Of a DNA stretch of 64,000 nt, positions 43,883-53,716 are shown piece by piece (position 1 is the stretch's first letter; each line of letters opens with the position of its first letter). The stretch is taken from assembly GCA_023014485.1 (NCBI GenBank), contig JAJOZX010012099.1:1-64000 (forward strand), in the 5' to 3' direction. This DNA is from Bathynomus jamesi (taxonomy: Eukaryota > Arthropoda > Malacostraca > Isopoda > Cirolanidae). A model generated the notes under the pieces. That model searched no databases and was not told the origin of the DNA. It saw only the letters and a program-made list of their open reading frames with translations. The position numbers were made by a program, and so were the translations under genes.

Positions 43883-44276
43883 ACTATAAATTCAAAAAAA
43901 ATGTACACCAACTTGACACAACAAGTTCTTGGACTGGACTGATCTTTTGACACACAAAGCACGGCGTTGTTGCCTGAATCACAATGCTGCTAGACGTAAA
44001 AGCTCACACCTGAAATACATAAGATGTATAATTAAGATAATTGAAATAAATAAGATGAATAAACTAAAAAAACACAATAAAATAAACACAATCAAATGTT
44101 GAAATATTAGTATTTTGCCTATTTAAAATGGTTAAATCTGTGTAGTTATATATATGCCTTCATCTTGAAAACTATACGTGCTAGAAAAACTCTGAATGCA
44201 GTTTTGGAATCAGCGTGAAAAATGCTATCCAGCCACCACAAATTTTACTCTGATGAAAAATCTTTGTTGACCAGTG

Positions 44277-45018
44277 TTATCGGTTTAAAACTAAAGATAG
44301 AATCTCTCGGTCCAGAGGAGCAAGTCATAATAGACTACTATCCACAATATGTTACACTCTATATCTATTTATAACGGACATGCAAATATATCAGATCCAA
44401 AGAATCCAGTCAATTTCATTACGATATCCATCAAGTCACGGTCCATATCGATTGCGGACCAAGTCAAAATTTACAACCATATACATTATCAATTTAAAAA
44501 TAATTAATTATCGATTTAAAACTAAAGATAGAATCTCTCGATCCAGAGGATCAAGTCATAATAGACTACTATCCACAAATATGTTACACTCTATATCTAT
44601 TTATAACGGACATGCAAATATATCAGATCCAAAGAATCCAGTCAATTTCATTACGGTATCCATCAAGTCACGGTCCATATCGAATGCGGACCAAGTCAAA
44701 TTTACAACCATATACATTACAATATATACACTTCCGAGGAAAAGTGTAGGTGTGGCTGTAAAGACTGTACAGTAATGTAGAAATGTGTGTGCACCCATTA
44801 TGGGTCTCCCATTTAAAGGTGTTTGTGGGGCAAGTGAAGATCATGAGTTTTTCAATACCTCACAGTACTATGGGGGGCACCGCTCGGCAGAGGAATCTCT
44901 TTAAATGGGGTGTGTAAGGACAGAGAGTATCCCCTAACCCAAGACGCTGCCTCCCTATATCCCACAACACTTGTGTTGAGCTGTGGGATCTATCCCCACA
45001 AGCCTTAATTTTACTACC
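44277..45018 (-). repeat. LINE 3' UTR with duplicated terminal segment
   Basis: On the minus strand this follows the stop of the LINE at 45019. The last ~220 bp (44510-44740) are repeated in tandem at 44280-44490. Both copies contain GATAGAATCTCTCG, AATAGACTACTATCCACAA and TATCCATCAAGTCACGGTCC. The same 3' end occurs singly at 49711-50110 in the other orientation. The CACTGG transposon sits in the tail of the outer copy. Confidence 0.85.
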
Positions 45019-45715
45019 TTAAACTATACCCTTTCTATCAACATGCGCGTCCAATCGATTCTTAAACATGTTTATAGACGTGCTACTAATTACTTCTACC
45101 GGCAAACTATTCCAGCTATTTACTATTCTATGCGTAAAAAAGTTTTTCGCAACTGCTGTCTCGAACCTTCTACTTGTCAACTTACACCCGTTATTTCTAG
45201 TCCTATTATATTGAGATATTTCGAAAAAGCTATCTCTATCTACGTTATCAAACCCATTCATAATTTTGAAAACCTGGATTAGATCACCCCTTAACCTCCT
45301 AGTCTCGAGTGTGGTCAATTTTAACTCTTTAAGCCTATCCTCGTACGACTTTGACCTAAGAGACGGAATCATCTTAGTTGCTCGTCTTTGAACTCTTTCG
45401 ATTTTGTCTATATCTTTGCACATATGCGGATTCCAAAATTGGACCGCATACTCCAAATGGGGTCTAATTAATGATTTATAAAGAGGAACTATAATATCGC
45501 GCGATTTGTACTCAAAATTTCGAGCTATAAAACCTAACACTTTGTTCGCCTTATTGACTGCTGCTGTACTTTGTTTCGCTACTTTTAAATCACCAGTGAC
45601 TATAACTCCTAAATCTTTTTCCTGCTCTATGCTTGTTAAATCTTTCCCTGACATACTATACGCAAAATTACCATTACGCGAACCTATATGCATAATTTTG
45701 CACTTATCCACGTTA

Positions 45716-45720
<5 letters not shown>
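45019..45720 (-). pseudogene. CR1/L2-like LINE reverse transcriptase, 3' part
   Basis: From the post-palm region onward the minus-strand frame is open. It contains VDKCKIMHIGSRNG, KDLGVIVTGDLKVAKQ, IIVPLYKSLIRPHLEYAV, ERVQRRATKMIPSL, TLETRRLRGDLIQVFKI and, at the end, FFTHRIVNSWNSLPVEV and KNRLDAHV. These are the thumb and C-terminal signatures of CR1/L2-type LINEs. It is 5'-truncated at (TA)n (45716), so the FADD palm and the endonuclease are missing. The frame that stays open further into the TA tract is not coding. It is a different family from the CR1-like copies a-c. Confidence 0.87.
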
Positions 45721-45868
<148 letters not shown>

Positions 45869-47367
45869 CAGGGTGTTTGAAAACTTTCTGTACAAATTGT
45901 AATGGGGGATAAGCAACACCAAGACAAACCCTTTTTGTCTATAAGTGTATGTCCGCTGACGTCACCATTCGGCACGAGAGGGCGCCGCTGCAATTGGCTA
46001 AAAGGTGAAGTGGGCTAGACTCGCGCTTGCTGCGGGCATTCTTAAATCGGACGTAGTACGCGTAACATGGAGCGCTTCACGACTGCTGAGATGGCTGACA
46101 TGCATATGGTGTATGGGGCTGCCAATGGAAACGGAAGAGCTGCTGTGAGGTTGTATCGACAGCGCTTCCCAAACAGACGTGTGCCAAACCACCAAACGTT
46201 TGCGTATTTGCATCGGCGACTGCGAGAAACTGGAACATTCCATGCAAACATGCATGACACTAGTCGGGAGAGAAACGTGCGCACTCCTGACATGGAAGAA
46301 GAAATCCTACGGCGATTTGAGGACAATCCAAGCGCAAGCACGCGAGGTGTTGCACGTATCCTCGGTGTGAACCACGACCTGGTCTGGAGAGTGTTGCACG
46401 AGCAGCAGTTACATCCGTTTCATCGTCAGAGAGTCCAGGCATTACAACCTCGGGATTACCCTCTTCGTGTGGAATTCGCACGCTGGTTTCTGCAGCAGAC
46501 AGCGGTGCAGCCTAATTTTCCGGCTTATGTGCTGTTCTCAGATGAGGCCTGTTTCACAGGTGAGGGTGTGTTTAACATGCACAATTCTCACGTGTGGGCG
46601 CACGCAAATCCACATGCTACACGGGTGCATGCTCATCAAGAACGGTTCGCCGTCAATGTTTGGGCGGGTATCGTCCATGGCAAGTTGATTGGGCCGTACC
46701 TGCTGCCTGCCCGACTCGACGGGCGGGTTTATCGGATATTTCTTGAAGAAACGTTGCCGGAACTGCTGGAAGATGTTCCCGTGGCTATTCGTAGACGAAT
46801 GTGGTTTCAACATGACGGGGCCCCAGCACACTCCAGCAACGATGTGCGGGATTATCTGAACGCCACTTTTGGGGACCGATGGATAGGCCGGGTGGTCCCG
46901 TAGCCTGGCCACCGAGATCGCCCGATTTAACATGCCTCGATTTCTTCCTGTGGGGACACATGAAGAACCTCGTGTACGAGACTCCCATTTACTCAGAAGA
47001 AGACCTCGTAGCAAGAATCGCTGTCGCCGCTGGAACTGTTCCCGAAATGCCGGGAATCTTTCGACGTGTACGTCGGTCAATGCTTCGACGCTGTCGGGCA
47101 TGCATTGATGCTACCGGTCGCAACTTTCAGCACCTTCTTTAAATAAACATGCCTTCTTTAAATAAACATGTTACGCGTACTACGTCCGATTTAAGAATGC
47201 CCGCGGCAAGCGCGAGTCTAGCCCACTTCACCTTTTAGCCAATTGCACCGGCGCCCTCTCGCGCCGAATGGTGACGTCAGCGGACATACACTTATAGACG
47301 AAAAGGGTTTGTCTTGGTGTTGCCCATCCCCCATTACAATTTGTACAGAAAGTTTTCAAACACCCTG
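45869..47367 (+). mobile_element. DD41D element 5 with ~200-bp inverted repeats
   Basis: The ends read CAGGGTGTTTGAAAACTTTC on both sides. The inverted repeat continues for about 200 bp (45869-46070 and 47165-47367) with few differences, through CTGACGTCACC and GGACGTAGTACGCGTAACATG, reaching the transposase start codon. TA in (TA)n flanks it. Length is 1499 bp. Confidence 0.95.
46067..47142 (+). pseudogene. DD41D transposase, single frameshift
   Basis: The start is ATG at 46067 (MERFTTAEMADMHMVYGAAN). The N-terminal helix-turn-helix includes YRQRFPNRRVPNHQTF and RGVARILGVNHDLVWRVL. The catalytic core has YVLFSDEACFTG, MWFQHDGAPAHSS and, after a one-base shift at about 46890, SPDLTCLDFFLWG. 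The spacing between the second and third Asp is 41 residues once the shift is allowed for. The C-terminus MLRRCRACIDATGRNFQHLL ends at 47142. All three catalytic Asp residues are present, so only the shift prevents a full-length enzyme of about 350 residues. Confidence 0.9.
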
Positions 47368-47370
47368 TAT

Positions 47371-47454
47371 ATAAATAATATATATATATATATATATAAA
47401 TATATATATATATAATATATATATAATATATATATAATATATATAATATATATA

Positions 47455-47510
<56 letters not shown>

Positions 47511-47521
47511 TATAATATATA
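47371..47521. repeat. (TA)n microsatellite, 150 bp
   Basis: A TA tract with ATATAATA slips between DD41D element 5 and the retroposon-like repeat. Confidence 0.95.
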
Positions 47522-47780
47522 TCCCCGCAAGGGGGTTCTAAGCTCGTGCTCTTTGTGCTCGTTTGTACGTGCTTGTTCCTGGAGGTTTCACATGCGCCCT
47601 CCCGGCCCTAGCACCCAAGGATGATGGGGCTCGACCCTGCAGTCCTTGTCATCCTTGGTCTTTTTCCACTTCACTGTCCCCTCCACCCTTTCTTTTTCCT
47701 CTGTCTTTCGTCTCACTTTTTCTTTGTTTTTTCCGCTGAGATATGCCCTTTAAATAGAGGCGAATCGGTTCTTCCCGAAC
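47522..47780 (+). repeat. Retroposon-like repeat, plus-strand copy
   Basis: From CCCCGCAAGGGGGTTCTAAG to CGGTTCTTCCCGAACT with an A-rich tail (47781-47790). It contains a 10-bp duplication (CTTGTCATCC before CTTGGTC) shared with the opposite copy at 47828. That shared variant shows the two arms are direct sisters. Confidence 0.9.
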
Positions 47781-47796
47781 TAAAAAAATAAAAATA

Positions 47797-47827
<31 letters not shown>

Positions 47828-48085
47828 AGTTCAGGAAGAACCGATTCGCCTCTATTTAAAGGGCATATCTCAGCGGAAAAACAAAGAAAAAGTGAGAGGA
47901 AAGAAAGGGTGGAGGGGACAGTCGAAGTGGAAAAAGACCAAGGATGACAAGGACTGCAGGGTCGAGCCCCATCATCCTTGGGTGCTAGGGCCGGGAGGGC
48001 GCACGTGAAACCTCCAGGAACAAGCACGTACAAACGAGCACAAAGAGCACGCAAGAGCATGAGCTTAGAACCCCCTTGCGGGGAT
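47828..48085 (-). repeat. Retroposon-like repeat, minus-strand copy
   Basis: The inverted sister of 47522-47780. Tails face each other across about 40 bp of (TA)n with A and T runs. The right end GGGGATATA touches the DD37E element at 48089. Confidence 0.9.
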
Positions 48086-48088
48086 ATA

Positions 48089-49655
48089 CACTGGGTATCA
48101 AATTATTAGCCACTATGCAAATTTTGAAATTTCTGAGAAACCGCGCAATCAAACCTTGTACGATCCTGAATATTATTGCTCATGTGTATCAACATTGTCT
48201 GTGTACATTTTATGGAGTTATGTTCATAAGTATGGATATGGCAATAATTTAAATAATTTAAGCTGAAATACAGCGTCTCACATTAATAGCCAGGTATAAT
48301 GAAAACACATTTAAACAAACATTAAAGTGTTTTTTAATTGGATATTCAATGTACAAAGAAAGAAATCATCATAAATATGGAAATAATGAACATAATAATA
48401 TCAAAATGACCTCATAAGGTTGTTAATAATGGATATACGATCCTCCACTTGAAAGAACTTTCCTGAGGCGCTCATCCATTGACTTCGTCAAGGTGAGGAT
48501 ATCATCTGATGAAATGGTACGAGCAGCATCCCCAACAGCCTCCCAGAGTGTATCCTTACTCGAAAACTGCCGTCCATCTCGATAAACTCGCCTCTTCAGG
48601 AGACTCCACACGTTTTCAATCGGGTTGAGATCGGGGGAACACGCTGGCCACTTCATTAATCGAGAGCCAGAGAAGCCCAATTGCTGCAGATATTCCGTAG
48701 TTTTCTTAGCCGAGTGTGAGGGTGCATTGTCCTGCATAAACACCAGCGTTCTCTTGAATGTGACCCTCTGCTTCTTGAATCACGGTAGAAGGTTTTCCTT
48801 TAAGGCAACGTAGGCATTGCAGTCATCTTAACGCCGTCTGGAACTCTCCATGGCCCAACCATCATACCTCCAACAATGCCTGCCCAAAACATGATGCCAC
48901 CTCCCCCTTGCTGGCGTCTCAAACGATGAGGACGGTTCCCTCCAATTGTTACCCAACCCTTGCTCCATCCATCTGGTCCGTCGAGGGTAGCATGGCATTC
49001 GTCAGTGAAGAGGACTTTTGAAAAATCAATTTTCATGTAGTCCTCTGCCCATTTCAGTCGATTCTGCTTATGAACTACCTTCAGAGGAGGCCTTGTAACA
49101 GGCTTGACGTGCTTGGCTACCTTCTTCAGGATGCGACATCTGGTAGCTTTCGACACTTTTTCCTCGCCACAACGTTTGAAAAGTTCATCACTGGTCAGGC
49201 ACGGGTTTATCACAGCTTCACGCTTGATACGAGACAAGGTACGTCGAGAAACTGTCCTCGACACACCTTTGTCAGCCCTCGAACGGACAGCACCAGGAGC
49301 CTCGACGAATCTCTTCACTGTGCGGTGATATCTTCCCAGGATTTTTGATATTTCCAGGGTTGTCTTCCCCTTTGCCAGCTCAGAGACGATGGTGGACTTC
49401 TCAGCAGAGGTTAAATCACCTTTGCGACCCATAATCACACACTTATTTGGCACCTGGCTAATAATTTGAGACACCAAAGTCATTGCTAATTCATGCAAAT
49501 GGCCGCCGTTTGTTTACATTTGCGCAGAATGAAATGATTTTAATACTGTATGCACAGATAGGTGTCACCATCATTCAGTGTCGTGACATTCAGTGACTGA
49601 GTGACCTTGACGAATTCAATGGATGAGTGCAAAGTGGCTAATAATTTGATACGCA

Positions 49656-49658
<3 letters not shown>
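48089..49658 (-). mobile_element. DD37E Tc1/mariner-type element
   Basis: The ends read CACTGGGTATCAAATTATTA and, inverted, CACTGCGTATCAAATTATTA, extending through GCCACT, with TA outside. The right end has an extra TG before TA. At 1570 bp it has the usual size of a complete Tc1-type element. Confidence 0.93.
48423..49432 (-). pseudogene. DD37E transposase, nearly intact
   Basis: I take the start MGRKGDLTSAEKSTIVSEL at 49432. The helix-turn-helix pair has TTLEISKILGRYHRTVKRF and LSRIKREAVINPCLTSDELF. The catalytic triad is VLFTDECHATLDGPDG, FMQDNAPSHSAKK and SPDLNPIENVWSLLKRR. Thirty-seven residues lie between the second Asp and the Glu, the DD37E spacing. A frameshift and one stop near 48785-48830 (after VKMTAMP) split the gene. 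The rest reaches the stop near 48423 (VLSSGGSYIHY). The three catalytic residues are intact. Confidence 0.9.

Positions 49659-49660
<2 letters not shown>

Positions 49661-49710
<50 letters not shown>
49661..49710. repeat. (TA)n microsatellite
   Basis: A TA tract between the DD37E element and a LINE 3' end. Confidence 0.95.
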
Positions 49711-50110
49711 GTACTGTGAGGTATTGAAAAACTCATGATCTTCACTTGCCCACAAACACCTTTAAATGGGAGACCCAAAATGGGTGCACACACATTTCTA
49801 CATTACTGTACAGTCTTTACAGCCACACCTACTCTTTTTCTCGTAAGTGTATATATTGTAATGTATATGATTGTAAATTTTGACTTGGTCCGCTATCGAT
49901 ATGGACCGTGACTTGATGGATACCGTAATGAAACTGACTGGATTCTTTGGATCCGATATATTTGCATGTCCTTTATAAATAGATATAGAGTGTAACATAT
50001 TTGTGGATAGTAGTCTATTATGACTTTATCCTCTGGATCGGAGATTCTATCTTTAGTTTTAAATCGATAATTAATTAGTTTTAAATTGATAATTATTTAG
50101 TTTCGTAAAA
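49711..50110 (+). repeat. LINE 3' end (same family as 45019)
   Basis: Matches the 3' UTR seen at 44277-44870 in inverse orientation, from GTACTGTGAGGTATTG to the tail ATCGATAATTAATTAG. It is 5'-truncated inside the UTR at the (TA)n boundary. Confidence 0.87.
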
Positions 50111-50297
50111 ATTGGTCGTTGCCAATTTACCGGCAGTTTTTACATAAATTTCTTATGTTCTTGTGGTTTGGAACCCACGTAAAATTGTAGGTCCCCTCCG
50201 CCACCACGGAGGACATACACAATACACGAACACAGTGGGTTTGCAGCATTTATTCATTTCACGTGTTTTATTGTGAAATTCATCCCATATATATATA

Positions 50298-51609
50298 CAG
50301 TGGTACCTCAGATCACGAGCATAATCCGTTCCAGAAAAGTGCTCGAGTTGTGAAAAGATCGAGTTCCGAGACGAATTTTCCCATAAGAAATAATGTAAAA
50401 GCAATTAATCCGTTCCTGACGTCAAAAAATATTTTTAAAAATTCATATTTCTGGTCATATTAATGGTTTTACACACAAAAATAAATTAACATTCAATATA
50501 TAAGACAAATAAATAGAATAAATGAGCATTTAACTTCACATTACCTTTGTAGAGGAGACTTTTGTTGGCGTATGAAAGACGGTGAGGGGGAGGGAGAATG
50601 AGAGGTGTTACTTTTTGGAAGGTGAGTCCCCCTCCATGAAGACTTCAGGAAGCAAGTCTTCCTCTGGGGTTTGTTCCTTTCTCCTCCTTTTAGAGGCACT
50701 TAAACTTCCACTAGACTCATTGGATGCTTTTCTTATCAAAAACCTATCCAGAGAGGTTTTTTTTTGCCTGCGTTTTAAGATCTTTCTAAAATGAGCGATA
50801 GCATTGTCATTGAACATGTTTATCACTCGGCCTGCTACAGCTTTGTCAGGGTGATGTCTCTCTATAAAGCTCTGTACCTCTTCCCATTTTGCACACATTT
50901 CTTTAATGGTTGAAGAAGGAACATCCTCCCCTCTCTCCTCCTCCTCCCCTGAAGCAATCTCTTCTGCTACCACCTGTTGCTGCTCCTCCTGAAGGACTTG
51001 GAGTTCCTCAGTGGTGAGTTCTTCCCTATGGTCCTCCACCAACTCCTCGACATCACCATCAGACACATCCAACCCCAAGGACTTCCCAAGAGACACAATG
51101 GTCTCAACCACAGGCATTGGCTCAGCCTCAAAGTCTTTTACTAGGTAGCATTCTGGCCACAATTTCTTCCAGGCCGAGTTCATGGTCCTAGAAGTCACTT
51201 CCATCCAGGCTTTGTCTATTAGGTTAATACAATTGAGAATGGTGAAGTGATTCCTCCAGAATTCTCTGAGTGTTAACTCTGTGTCATTAGTTACCTCAAA
51301 ACACCTCTGGAAGAGTGCCTTGGTGTACAGTTTCTTGAAGTTTGAGATGACCTGCTGGTCCATGGGTTGGATGAGAGTCGTCGTGTTAGGGGGCAAGAAC
51401 TTTATGGTAATGAAGCTAAACTCCTCCAACACACACGCTAACTGACGCTAACTGACTCGAGAACCCTTTGTCCGGGTTCGTTCGTTCGTTCGTTCGTTCG
51501 CTCGTGACCCGAGCGGATGCTCGAGTTCCGATGGCATTTTTCGCTCTGGAAAACACTCGAATGCCGAAAAACTCGAGTTCCTAGGTGCTCGACAACCGAG
51601 GTTCCACTG
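50298..51609 (-). mobile_element. Tigger element with deleted transposase 5' part
   Basis: The ends read CAGTGGTACCTCAGATCACG and, inverted, CAGTGGAACCTCGGTTGTCG, flanked by TA in TA-rich DNA. At 1312 bp it is about half the length of a full Tigger. A (GTTC)n run at 51477-51500 lies near the 5' end. Confidence 0.93.
50608..51432 (-). pseudogene. Tigger (TIGD1-like) transposase, C-terminal part
   Basis: The 274-codon open frame begins in the catalytic domain. KFLPPNTTTLIQPMDQQVIS contains the conserved PNTT..QPMDQ block with the third acidic residue. LREFWRNHFTILNCINLIDK and TMNSAWKKLWPECY follow. An acidic linker (EEIASGEEEERGEDVP) and a C-terminal helical region (FIERHHPDKAVAGRVINMFN) are typical of TIGD1-type proteins. 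The CENP-B-like DNA-binding domain and the first two catalytic Asp residues are deleted. The kept part is uninterrupted. Confidence 0.9.
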
Positions 51610-51640
51610 TATATATATATATATATATAAAATAAATATA

Positions 51641-51954
51641 CAGGGTGTCCCGTAAGTCTGGACCCATAGGGATTTATAATATATTTTTTTATTATGATTT
51701 TTATTTGTGGGCACTTGAAAGCCAAAGTGTACGAGGTCAAACTTCAGAACATTTTCCACCTTAAAGCACGCATTGTGGAGGCGTGTCAGAAATTTCTGCG
51801 ACTGTGATTCAGAAAGTGCTGTCGCAGTGGAGATTGCGTCTTCAACTATGTGTGCGACACAACGGCGGACACTTTGAACAGATTATGTAATAAATTTTTG
51901 GACTATTTTGTAATTTTATTATTTTTCCCTATGGGTCCAGACTTACGGGACACC

Positions 51955-51957
<3 letters not shown>
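51641..51957 (+). mobile_element. 317-bp DD41D-derived MITE
   Basis: The ends read CAGGGTGTCCCGTAAGTCTG on both sides. Inside, the plus strand keeps a DD41D transposase C-terminus in two frames (HLKAKVYEV-like, FHLKARIVEACQKFL, then LQLCVRHNGGHFEQIM and a stop). The rest is deleted. It may be fed by a relative of element 1, whose ends differ by one or two bases. Confidence 0.9.
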
Positions 51958-51992
<35 letters not shown>

Positions 51993-52046
51993 TATATAAA
52001 TAAATATAAATAAATATATATTTATTTATATATATATATATATATA
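51958..52046. repeat. (TA)n microsatellite with TAAATA slips
   Basis: A TA tract at the right edge of the transposon-dense zone. Confidence 0.94.
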
Positions 52047-52850
52047 AATAACCTTTGCTCTCTCCGTGGTTCAGGCAAGGTCAGGATGTTACTAGAGAGA
52101 GGGTTATTACTTTAGCACTCCTGGATGCAGAAATAGTTTACTCTTTGTATTCCCACAATCGTGGAGTACTGTGTGGGCCTGTGTTTTTCTTTTATCCCAG
52201 TTATCAAAGTCCAAAAAGTAGAAAATAAACACAATGGCTTACACGATTTTTAATTTGAATATAGGCGAGATAAATATAATGGATTGGCACGAATCAGATG
52301 TTTCTTTTATATAGAATAGCGGGGTAATAATAATAATAAAATAATAAAGGTTTCATAATTAAAAAATGTTACTTTATCTTCATTGTAAGATATGAAATAA
52401 GTCGAGACCCCTTCTAAGATGCCCTCTTGTCCATTCTGAGACCCCAGACTTATATGAATCAATTCCAAACTACCGATCTTTCTCTCTAAACAGTCAGACT
52501 TCAAATTGATACCCAATCTTCCAATTCTCAAAAGCAATTCCTGTTAATGGACTGAAACCCATTTCAGCCCGGAGACCCTCCTCCATGGATCTGCCATAAG
52601 GGCGCTGATCCTCTTCTTATATAGTCAAAGGAATGGAACATGGCTATGCCATCACGCAAGTGATTGATGTCACCTGAGAGCATTGTGTTTCCCAAGTGAA
52701 ATCAAAGAAACCATCTGCGTCACAGTGCATGACTTCCGTTGGAAGGAAATGAGTCATACATAGCTTGGGAAATATTGAATGAATGAAATCACTATAACAG
52801 TCATCAGGGCGCGACTTCGATTATAAAGTATAACATATATATGGATGATT
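52047..52850. other. No gene recognised
   Basis: Less A/T-rich spacer. I looked for an upstream MED19 exon (a segment like FYLMRE) and did not find one. No transposon termini. Confidence 0.4.
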
Positions 52851-53225
52851 ATAAGATGTGTTTTTAGCAAGATTATGGTCTCTGCATCAAAGTTCAAGAT
52901 CACAAATAGAGGTCAAAGTTCAACTGGAACTTTTTAATTTCTGTGCCATAACTTTTGACTTGATCAACATAAATTGATGAAACTTCATGTATGCATCATC
53001 ATAAGGTGATGTGTCGTGAACGAGAATCAGGTCATTGCATCGAAGATCAAGGTTACTAATAGAGGTCAAAGGTCAAATGGAGGTCTGTGACATAAGTTTT
53101 GAACCATTCGGCATAAATTGATGAAACTTGTGCACACACATATCATTACAAAACTATTATCACGAACAACAATCAGTTTCTTGTATTAAAGGTCAAGGTC
53201 ACAAATACAGGAGGGGACATTGATG
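52851..53225. repeat. Degenerate ~135-bp tandem repeat rich in AGGTCA
   Basis: Three diverged units share GATCAAGGT(T/C)AC(A/T)AATA, AGAGGTCAAAGGTCAA and CATAAATTGATGAAACTT. AGGTCA recurs as single and direct-repeat half-sites, the consensus of nuclear receptor half-sites. Being the repeat core, it need not be regulatory. Confidence 0.7.
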
Positions 53226-53317
53226 TCATTCTGACATAATTATTATTATTATTGCTTACTATGAACTATAAATACTTATAGAAGTTAAATCAATAGCAAT
53301 AAATATTCTGTTCAAAG

Positions 53318-53410
53318 GATCCTGCTTTGGAGTCAGAACTTACTGGAGCGACAAATTTGATGGCTCATTATGGACTGGAACATGCTTACAACAAATTTAC
53401 AGGAAAAAAG
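53318..53410 (+). CDS. MED19: MED19 exon (conserved core, part 1)
   Basis: Ninety-three bases give 31 codons in phase 0, bounded by TTCAAAG (acceptor AG) and GTTTGT (donor). The peptide contains ELTGATNLMAHYGLEHAYNK, which agrees closely with the ELTG.TNL..HY.LE.AYNKF core of metazoan Mediator subunit 19. MED19 sits in the head/middle region of the Mediator complex and links transcription factors such as REST or Hox proteins to RNA polymerase II. Exons for the N-terminus were not found upstream. The next exon is 165 bp downstream and joins in frame after Lys-Lys. Confidence 0.86.
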
Positions 53411-53575
53411 GTTTGTACCTCAATGGTTGTATTACGACAATTGTGTTTAACTTACAAAATTCAATGTCGTTAGTCCTAATGGGTTATGTATGTAAATATT
53501 TGTATCTGAATATCAGTATGCCTGAGATATAGCAAAATAATGAAAAAGAGATAAAAAATGCTTCCATTTAATTAG

Positions 53576-53716
53576 GTAAGGGATTCTCTCTCATCATTTT
53601 TACCAACGTTACCTGGAATCATCGACACTCCTGCTCACCTTACGAACTCTTCATTGAGATCTCTCATAGAAAAACCACCTGTATTTAAAGAATTTGCACC
53701 ATTAAATCATCATCAG
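53576..53716 (+). CDS. MED19: MED19 exon (conserved core, part 2)
   Basis: A 141-base, 47-codon exon in phase 0 between ATTTAATTAG and the donor GTAAACT. It encodes VRDSLSSFLPTLPGIIDTPA and then SSLRSLIEKPPVFKEF, matching the SLRSLIEKPP block that is nearly invariant in animal MED19. The expected next block (LAGFRLH.GPLPEQ) is not found between 53717 and 64000. The following exon is therefore beyond the window, and the transposon cluster at 54.6-64 kb would then lie in an intron. The open frame that runs on past 53716 reads into intron. Confidence 0.9.

Larger units (their letters stand above)
41477..44276 (-). mobile_element. CACTGG-ended DNA transposon with 3-bp duplication
   Basis: The ends are CACTGGCCAACAAA and, inverted, CACTGGTCAACAAA, followed on both sides by T-rich sequence with CATCA. 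The flanks carry TTA (41474-41476 and 44277-44279). Joining the flanks with one TTA gives sequence that matches the neighbouring LINE tail at 44495-44530, so the uninterrupted target is visible and the duplication is exactly three bases. The element is 2.8 kb and contains one long gene plus a pogo MITE at 41702-42131. Three-base duplication with CACTG ends recalls the CACTA/CMC group, but the transposase does not look like the CACTA enzymes I know. Confidence 0.85.
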
